Positions 57,621 to 64,000 of a DNA stretch of 64,000 bases are shown piece after piece. A model generated the notes under the pieces. That model ran no database searches, had not been told where the DNA came from, and saw only the letters and a program-made list of their open reading frames with translations. Numbering within the stretch: position 1 is the first letter of the stretch; every line of letters starts with the position of its first letter. Made by a program: the position numbers and the translations under genes. The stretch covers positions 1 to 64,000 of the forward strand of contig CACFLG010000001.1 in assembly GCA_902567095.1 (NCBI GenBank), given 5' to 3'. Origin of the DNA: an uncultured OM182 clade bacterium. Lineage in GTDB: Bacteria > Pseudomonadota > Gammaproteobacteria > Pseudomonadales > Azotimanducaceae.

Positions 57621-58397
57621 ATGGAAAAATTAGTGTTGATCGATCGATCCGAAGGTGTCGCTACCGTTTCACTTAATCGCCCTGAACAACTAAACGCTTT
57701 ATCAATTGCCTTGCGCGTTGCCCTAGTAGAGGCCTTTTCGGCTTTAAAAAATGACCAAAGTATTCGGGTAATTATCCTGACCGGGAAGGGAAGAGCCTTT
57801 TCTGCTGGTTTAGACCTTAAGGAGTTAGGGCAAAAAGGAATGCGCGGAGACGGTAATAAGAAAAGTAACCCGGATTTACAAACAGCGATTCGTGAAGTCG
57901 GTAAGCCCGTCATTGGTGCCATAAATGGTTTTGCGATAACCGGCGGTTTCGAACTTGCGCTAGCGTGCGACATACTTGTGGCTTCGGAGAAAGCACAATT
58001 TGCGGATACCCACGTCAGGATGGGCGTGGTGCCCGGTTGGGGGCTGTCTCAGCGTCTATCCCGATTGGTTGGAGTTTCTAGAGCAAAACAGATTAGCTTT
58101 ACGGGAGATTATGTCAGCGCCGAAAAGGCGGAGCGTTGGGGACTAGTAAACGACGTCCTAGCCCCCGATTGTTTGTTGCCGCATTGCTATAAGATGGCAA
58201 AAGACATTCAGAGCGGAAATGCTGAAACCCTGAGGAGTGTTCATCAGCTGATTGATTTCGGTTGGGAGGAGACGCTTTCAGCGGGGCTCGCGCAAGAAAA
58301 AAGTTCGAATCAAATCGCAAATGCTGATTTATCTGCCCAGACCCTCGAGCGTAACAGGCTCGATGTGCTTGCCCGTGGTCGAGATCAAATTTCGTAG
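57621..58397 (+). CDS. enoyl-CoA hydratase/isomerase family protein
   Basis: VSLNRPEQLNALSIALRVALVEAF, LTGKGRAFSAGLDLKEL, AINGFAITGGFELALACDILVA. Confidence 0.9.
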   Translation: MEKLVLIDRSEGVATVSLNRPEQLNALSIALRVALVEAFSALKNDQSIRVIILTGKGRAFSAGLDLKELGQKGMRGDGNKKSNPDLQTAIREVGKPVIGAINGFAITGGFELALACDILVASEKAQFADTHVRMGVVPGWGLSQRLSRLVGVSRAKQISFTGDYVSAEKAERWGLVNDVLAPDCLLPHCYKMAKDIQSGNAETLRSVHQLIDFGWEETLSAGLAQEKSSNQIANADLSAQTLERNRLDVLARGRDQIS

Positions 58398-58554
58398 TAC
58401 TTGCTTCTCGTCGTGTTATCTAATTCTGACAAAGACTTAGTTAAGATTTGCGATTTTTAGCGCATTTAAAAAAGTCAGAGCTCGCTCTGAAACGTTTCAT
58501 AATAAACGACTTGTTTGCAAAAGGCCGTAAATTCACTAAATTCCTCTGGAAATC

Positions 58555-59751
58555 TTAGCCTTGGTCAGCAGCCAAATCCCAGGAGAAATCTTTTTCTTGC
58601 CTCATGAAATGATCGATCCACCGGTGGTAATTCTGAACAGCGGGTTCATTTTTGCCATATAAGAACTGGGTATTGGCGCCGGCTTTGATTCCGTCTTGAA
58701 TGAGCAGCCCTAATCGATAATCTTCATCTTGAACAGCTTGCAAAACCATGGCGCTAAAGTTTTCTGCTGCCTCTAATTCTGTCTCGGTTTCTGGCACGTC
58801 AGACGCAAGCGTGTACTGAATCGTTCTAGTTATGTCTGCGGTTGGCCCGGGGAACACCAAGCTTACTAGGCAGTGGTCGCCCAGAATCCCAGATATTGAA
58901 AGATTAGGAAAGCAATTGTGCACTAGCCTTATATGCTCGAGAGGTTCCCAATCCTCCTCTGGCAGAGTTTCTAACGATTTTAGCGATTTTCTCCCTAGGG
59001 TGAGCCGTTGATGAGGTCCATGGGTGTCTAACACAAGCAGGTTGCCGATCGTATGCTGCCCAACTGTTCTTCCATGAACGGTGTTGTGGTGGTATATCTC
59101 TAAATATCCGTCCATGGTTACTTTCCATCCGGGTCCCTCAAGCTCACGTTTCTTGAAAAGATGCCAATTGCCCAAGTCTAAAGAGGCTAGTTTTTCGTGC
59201 ATCCCTCCTAGCCATTTCTTCATATCGATTTGTTCGCTTGAATCAAGGGTTAGCCAAATTATCCCCGCTTCTTCTTCACACCCTAAGGGAGTAAGTCCCA
59301 GAGAAGAATGGTCGAGATCTCCAAAAGTGTTGGCAGCGTAGCGGCTTGTTAGATTTCCTTGTAGGTCGTAAACCCATGAATGGTAAGGACACGAAAATTT
59401 CTTAACCACCCCTTCTTCAGCCTCACAAATCCTCGCCCCACGATGCCGACATACATTTAAAAAAGCTCTAGCTTTCCCGTCATCCCCGCGGACAAGCAGA
59501 AGCGGTTTCTCAAGGATTGAGATTGTCTTGTAGTTTCCTGGCCTCGGAAGTTCAATAGACAGGGCTCCCGCGATTGGCAAGCTTGAAAATATTCTATTTC
59601 GCTCTGCCTGATATCGTTTTTCGTCTGTGTAGGCTTCGATTGGCATTGTCATAATAGTTTCAGTCGTGTCTGTAGTCTGATTTAGACAATGGGCAAGTGC
59701 TCGTCTTGCCAAGTCCATCATGTCCTCTCTCTGATCTGCACTGTCCATCAA
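58555..59751 (-). CDS. Rieske-type aromatic ring-hydroxylating oxygenase alpha subunit
   Basis: Rieske CRHRGARICEAEEGVVKKFSCPYHSWVYDLQGNL; mononuclear-Fe region EIYHHNTVHGRTVGQHT. Confidence 0.9.
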   Translation of the reverse strand: MMDSADQREDMMDLARRALAHCLNQTTDTTETIMTMPIEAYTDEKRYQAERNRIFSSLPIAGALSIELPRPGNYKTISILEKPLLLVRGDDGKARAFLNVCRHRGARICEAEEGVVKKFSCPYHSWVYDLQGNLTSRYAANTFGDLDHSSLGLTPLGCEEEAGIIWLTLDSSEQIDMKKWLGGMHEKLASLDLGNWHLFKKRELEGPGWKVTMDGYLEIYHHNTVHGRTVGQHTIGNLLVLDTHGPHQRLTLGRKSLKSLETLPEEDWEPLEHIRLVHNCFPNLSISGILGDHCLVSLVFPGPTADITRTIQYTLASDVPETETELEAAENFSAMVLQAVQDEDYRLGLLIQDGIKAGANTQFLYGKNEPAVQNYHRWIDHFMRQEKDFSWDLAADQG

Positions 59752-60210
59752 CTATCCTCTGTTTTTTTCTTCAAAGTGGTCTGTAATGATGTCACTCCTT
59801 AGAGTCTTACCATCATTGTTACCTATTTTTATCGCAGGCCATTTGCCGTTTTTAAAAAAGAACAGAACCGTAGCACCTTCATCTCCCGCAAGCAGTGGCC
59901 CGTATCCGCGATTAGCTAGACCGATCCGAACGTCACCGGCGTGAAACCACTTGGCTCCCACTTTCTGTGAGCCCTCTAAGATTATCTCGGTGTAGTCGCA
60001 TTCGTGAGTGTGAGCCTCCACAAGACAGCCGGGCGGGTAATATGCTTTGAAAACGGTTGGAGACGAGGCGTCACCAGGGTCCCCCACCCTGAACATGCTC
60101 GTTGAAATCCCCGAAGGTAAATCAATTTTGTCGAGATCTTGCCAGTTAAAAGAGAGATGGCCCTTTCGTTTTAGCTCGAAAGAGACTTCAGCGTCCGTTT
60201 TCTGGGGCAT
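59752..60210 (-). CDS. cupin-domain protein
   Basis: FKAYYPPGCLVEAHTHECDYTEIILEGSQKVGAKWFHAGDVRIGLA cupin motif. Confidence 0.75.
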   Translation of the reverse strand: MPQKTDAEVSFELKRKGHLSFNWQDLDKIDLPSGISTSMFRVGDPGDASSPTVFKAYYPPGCLVEAHTHECDYTEIILEGSQKVGAKWFHAGDVRIGLANRGYGPLLAGDEGATVLFFFKNGKWPAIKIGNNDGKTLRSDIITDHFEEKNRG

Positions 60211-60260
60211 GTCCCCCTCCTATAACCAATCCTTCTCTTGTCCTTTCAGTATCATTTGAA

Positions 60261-61334
60261 TTAGCTCTTGAGGGGACTCCAGGCCAGTAATGCTTTTTCA
60301 GCTGCCTCGGAATTCGGGACAAGTTCTGCTCCTCCTCCCTCAGCAAGGGCAACGTACTCAACCCAAGAAAGCACCGCCTCTACCGGTGTTCCTTTTCCTG
60401 AGTCAAATATAAGTGGACCATAAACATTCGCGGTATATATTAGTGGCTCGTCGGTGAGACTCTGTGTTGACTCGTGACGAGCGCCTGCAGGCTCATAAAA
60501 CCACATTCCTGCTCCATATCCCTCGGGCGGCCCAGCGCGATATCCGATCGCACCGCTTAATACCAAGAAATCGGCGGCACCAATATGAGTGTGGGGTGTA
60601 GCCACTCCTTTATGTTTCACAATAAGTGAGATAACACCGGTCTCTTCACTCACCCTTAAGATTTTAAGTCCAATATCAGGTAGATCTGGGTTGATAATCC
60701 AAGGTACCGTTTTGGCGTCAATGAAATAATCGTGGGCATATTTGTTGATGTCACCCGATGGCTCCCCATCTACTAGTTCATTTGCATTTCTCTTTGCGAT
60801 AGCGAGGGGCGAAGGATCTCCTTTATATGCATTCGGTCTTGCTCGGGCGCAGTCCGCTAGGCTGCTAGGAACCATCGTAACGCCTACGTCCTTGGCAAGG
60901 TGGTTAACGTCCATCGCGGTAAAAATTGCTTCGACAGAGCCATTTGAATTCAAAATTGAGACGCCGTTGAAGCAATTGACTAGAATCTCAGATTCTTCTT
61001 TAGCTGCGATCGAACCTACTTTAGTATTTGCCGGGACAAAACCCCAGGTTCCAGGTTTTAGCGCGCTCGTTTGGCCGCCTTGAGAGAAATCTAATTCCCC
61101 AGATAATACAAGCAGGTCCATGCCTCCCAAAAAAACCGAAGTCGGAAAGGCTTTGCCCTCTTCAATTTTGAGAATCAATGAAAACATCCCGCTTTCCATG
61201 CTGGCACGAACGGTTTTCATTGAGACCCCGTTGGTGTTTGGTATGTCTAACCATGGCAAAAGGTTGGTATCTAGACCTCCTTCAATTCCTGTAGGATCAT
61301 ATTCTGGATTAAACCCGTCGACTGCTTCGCTCAT
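60261..61334 (-). CDS. bicupin protein (acetylacetone/dihydroxyacetophenone dioxygenase-like)
   Basis: Two related halves; C-terminal half carries GVATPHTHIGAADFLVLSGAIGY...EPAGARHEST. Confidence 0.75.
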   Translation of the reverse strand: MSEAVDGFNPEYDPTGIEGGLDTNLLPWLDIPNTNGVSMKTVRASMESGMFSLILKIEEGKAFPTSVFLGGMDLLVLSGELDFSQGGQTSALKPGTWGFVPANTKVGSIAAKEESEILVNCFNGVSILNSNGSVEAIFTAMDVNHLAKDVGVTMVPSSLADCARARPNAYKGDPSPLAIAKRNANELVDGEPSGDINKYAHDYFIDAKTVPWIINPDLPDIGLKILRVSEETGVISLIVKHKGVATPHTHIGAADFLVLSGAIGYRAGPPEGYGAGMWFYEPAGARHESTQSLTDEPLIYTANVYGPLIFDSGKGTPVEAVLSWVEYVALAEGGGAELVPNSEAAEKALLAWSPLKS

Positions 61335-61522
61335 CGCCTTCTCCCTTTATTATAATTTTTATACTTTCGAGCCAATATTTTGGTTTTAGCACTTGATAGG
61401 CTATTATTACACCTCGGAAATGGTAACATTTTTAAGACTACAAGAATAAATAATAATTTTCTGCTGAGTTACTAACTTCTTTTTTGGATCCTTAGGTTGC
61501 AGATACAATAAAAGGGGGACAC

Positions 61523-63727
61523 ATGTTTCTTTCTCGAGTGAGCCTATATTCGTTGGCTTTAATGCTATTCGGTTTTGTTTCAACTTTAACCTTCGTCAAT
61601 CCTGTATATGCTGACGGAGAAAACATGACCCTCGAAGAGGTCGTGGTTACTGCAAGAAAAAGAGGGGAGAGTTTGATTGATATCCCCGAATCAGTCGTTT
61701 CTATATCTGGAGACGCAATAGGAAGACAAAACATCAAAGGCCTAGATAAAATAGGATTAGCCGTCCCTAATCTTAACTTAGCGATGAGAACTGACGGCTA
61801 CCCTAACGTCTCGATCAGGGGTATCGGAGCCTTCGGGTTGACCCAGGGCGTAGGTTTTTATCTAGACGACATTCAGTTATTTAGCGATGCCTCTTCGCGT
61901 TTTGGAGATCTCGAGCGTATCGAGGTGCTAAAAGGTCCTCAAGGTACACTATACGGAGGCAGCAACATAGGCGGCGCAATAAAATTTGTAAGTGCTCGTC
62001 CGTCTTCTGATGATGTCTTTGGCAGAGTAAAGGTTCTTGGAGGACAGCAAGGTGTCATTGATGTAGAAGGCTCCGTCAACATTCCTCTCGGGGATAATGG
62101 ATGGGCCATGCGCGCGTTTGGGTTTACAAGAGAGGATGACGGTTTTATGACCAACCCTAACTCTCCCGCCCCTGATCCGAGTCAAGGGCCGTTCACTACT
62201 CAGCCAGAGGATGTAGGTGCATACGATGAAAGTGGGGGTCGAATATCCCTGTCTGGACCGTTAAGCGATAACCTCTCGCTGTACGCTTCGGTTCGATTTA
62301 ATGAGTACGACGGACCAGTAAACAATTGGGCAAGAGAACTGGGTGGGACCCCCGACAATTTCCAGTATCCCACAGTCCTTGATACAAACCGAAATCCTAC
62401 CCACGAGCGGGAAGTGTTTGGCGCCCATGTTGAGCTTACTTGGGAACTAGAAGGCTTCGACGTCAAATCGATCACGTCCTACACTGATGCAGAAAGTACT
62501 CGGCTTACAGATGTAGATTTGACTCAGTTTTGGTTTATTAATACTGACAGACCCGAGGAATTTGAGATCACCACCCAAGAGATAAGATTTACTTCGACTG
62601 GCGATGGGGATATTCAATGGATCGCAGGTTTTTATTATTCATCATATAAAAACGAGATGAACTCCCAATTTGTTTTTGGACCCGGTGTTCTTGCCGATGC
62701 ATCAGTCGGTCCCATTGCGGCTCCGTTTGAGCTTAGAGATCAAGACGAAAGGCATCTTGCTGTTTTTGGAAACCTAACCTACACCATAAATGATTGGGAA
62801 ATAGGCATCGGTGCTAGAATCGATCGCTGGGAAGAAGAAGAGGATAACCTTGATGCTGAGACCAACGGAGCTATTCATTCCGCAAAAATCGATGCTACCG
62901 AGTTTCTCCCGCGTATCTCAGTTAGCCGCCATGTTGGAGACGATTCTATGTTTTACTTCACTGCTTCGCAGGGTTACGAGCCTGGGGGGTTGAACGGTAC
63001 CACGCCTATCTTCACAGCAGATGGAACGCCTTCGCTTTTAGCCTTTGAGCCGGAGAAAGCCATTCAGTTTGAACTTGGTTGGAAGGGCTCCTTAATGGAT
63101 GGTCGAGCAACCGCGGGCGTAGCAGCCTTCTTCATTGACTACGAAGACAGGGCTTATCAAATCCTTACTCCAAACCCTAATGGGCCAGGCCTGATTGAGG
63201 GAATCACGAATGTTGGCGACACGGACCAAAAGGGTCTCGAGCTTGAGTTCGCATTCCTAATTAACGAATATCTCACTGTTACTGCGGCGGCAGGCTTTAT
63301 CGATGCAGAATGGGATACCGGCACGGTCATGCCCGATGGCACTGATTTAAGCGGAAGGACGCCCTCAAATGTTATCGATGACGGGTTCTCGATTACGGCT
63401 GACTTAAACCGGCCTATTTCTGATGACCTCACGTTTCTTGCTAGCCTGCAATTCAGCCATCAGGGGCAAGGAGAAAGCATGCCTCCGTTTGATCCGATTA
63501 CTAACGAAGCGTATTCAGTGTTGAATCTTCAAGCTGGATTCCAAAAAGGACCCTGGGAGCTGATGTTGAATGTAGACAACGTTACTGACGAGGAGTACTA
63601 CACTGACCTTGAAAATTTCCCTAACTTTGGGTTAGACGGGTTGAGTGGTGAAGGTCCCGCGACTATAGTCATTGGTACGTTTGGCCATCCTCGGATTGTT
63701 TCGGCAAGCTTAACCTACTCTTTTTAA
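61523..63727 (+). CDS. TonB-dependent receptor
   Basis: LEEVVVTARKRGESLIDIPESV, plug RIEVLKGPQGTLYGGSNIGGAIKFVS, C-terminal strand SASLTYSF. Confidence 0.93.
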   Translation: MFLSRVSLYSLALMLFGFVSTLTFVNPVYADGENMTLEEVVVTARKRGESLIDIPESVVSISGDAIGRQNIKGLDKIGLAVPNLNLAMRTDGYPNVSIRGIGAFGLTQGVGFYLDDIQLFSDASSRFGDLERIEVLKGPQGTLYGGSNIGGAIKFVSARPSSDDVFGRVKVLGGQQGVIDVEGSVNIPLGDNGWAMRAFGFTREDDGFMTNPNSPAPDPSQGPFTTQPEDVGAYDESGGRISLSGPLSDNLSLYASVRFNEYDGPVNNWARELGGTPDNFQYPTVLDTNRNPTHEREVFGAHVELTWELEGFDVKSITSYTDAESTRLTDVDLTQFWFINTDRPEEFEITTQEIRFTSTGDGDIQWIAGFYYSSYKNEMNSQFVFGPGVLADASVGPIAAPFELRDQDERHLAVFGNLTYTINDWEIGIGARIDRWEEEEDNLDAETNGAIHSAKIDATEFLPRISVSRHVGDDSMFYFTASQGYEPGGLNGTTPIFTADGTPSLLAFEPEKAIQFELGWKGSLMDGRATAGVAAFFIDYEDRAYQILTPNPNGPGLIEGITNVGDTDQKGLELEFAFLINEYLTVTAAAGFIDAEWDTGTVMPDGTDLSGRTPSNVIDDGFSITADLNRPISDDLTFLASLQFSHQGQGESMPPFDPITNEAYSVLNLQAGFQKGPWELMLNVDNVTDEEYYTDLENFPNFGLDGLSGEGPATIVIGTFGHPRIVSASLTYSF

Positions 63728-63741
63728 AGTGCTAGAGTTCA

Positions 63742-63774
63742 GACGGCAGGGAGTTCATCCTTGCCGTCTTCTTT
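63742..63774 (+). terminator. Rho-independent terminator after TonB receptor
   Basis: GACGGCA-13 nt-TGCCGTC followed by TTCTTT. Confidence 0.7.
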
Positions 63775-63781
63775 AGAGACC

Positions 63782-64000
63782 CTATTTCTCCGAAATCAAA
63801 TCAGACTCGAAGTCGAATCGCTCTGTGCTGACCGTCGCTTGAGCTGCCTCTGAATAACGAGGTCCCGATATGTTTTTCGGCAAGAATATCTCATTCAGTT
63901 GCTGCATAGTCTCCTCAGACAACTCGATACTCGCTGCATGGAAGTTGTCTTTCAAATGCGTCTCATTGATCGTGCCGGGAATAGGGACTGAAGTTGGATC
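63782..64000 (-). CDS. aldo/keto reductase, C-terminal part (truncated by window edge)
   Basis: Reverse-strand translation DPTSVPIPGTINETHLKDNFHAASIELSEETMQQLNEIFLPKNISGPRYSEAAQ...ISEK*, typical AKR C-terminus. Confidence 0.8.
   Translation of the reverse strand, partial: DPTSVPIPGTINETHLKDNFHAASIELSEETMQQLNEIFLPKNISGPRYSEAAQATVSTERFDFESDLISEK

Noticed and set aside
58474-58489. Short inverted repeat CAGAG-CTCG-CTCTG
   Set aside because: Only 5-bp arms with no T tract; expected by chance at this scale.
1-64000. CRISPR arrays, tRNA/rRNA genes, insertion sequences, prophage or toxin-antitoxin modules
   Set aside because: Looked for regular spaced repeats, tRNA-like cloverleafs, transposase/integrase motifs and small paired ORFs; found none convincing by eye. 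tRNAscan-SE, Infernal and ISfinder searches would be decisive.

Overview
This 64 kb window looks like a chromosomal segment of a marine-type gammaproteobacterium. The taxonomy is inferred from gene content only. It is densely coded, with about 47 credible CDS. I saw no rRNA, tRNA, CRISPR array, transposase or phage module. Main contents, left to right: (i) a translationally coupled cluster of a predicted outer-membrane beta-barrel, a 10x CXXCH multiheme cytochrome with a C-terminal LVIVD-like propeller, and a C554-like pentaheme cytochrome; (ii) an ALDH and a ThDP enzyme; (iii) three tandem paralogous lipoproteins, each internally duplicated; (iv) a proteorhodopsin with Gln at the spectral-tuning position; (v) three TonB-dependent receptors and many acyl-CoA, xenobiotic or steroid-type catabolic genes (KstD-like flavoprotein, LLM oxidoreductase, LysR, fused acyl-CoA carboxylase, three enoyl-CoA hydratases, CoA-transferase, GST, class III aminotransferase, DMFase-like protein, two paralogous esterases, P450, Rieske oxygenase, cupins, PQQ dehydrogenase); (vi) a eukaryotic-type GSII; (vii) a SiaA-SiaC-SiaB-like partner-switching module that ends against a class III nucleotide cyclase instead of the diguanylate cyclase SiaD. 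The best candidates for undescribed biology are the Sia/class III cyclase module, the barrel/multiheme cluster, the triplicated two-domain lipoproteins, and an exact 18-nt motif shared by the LysR/TonB-receptor intergenic region and a distant catabolic operon.
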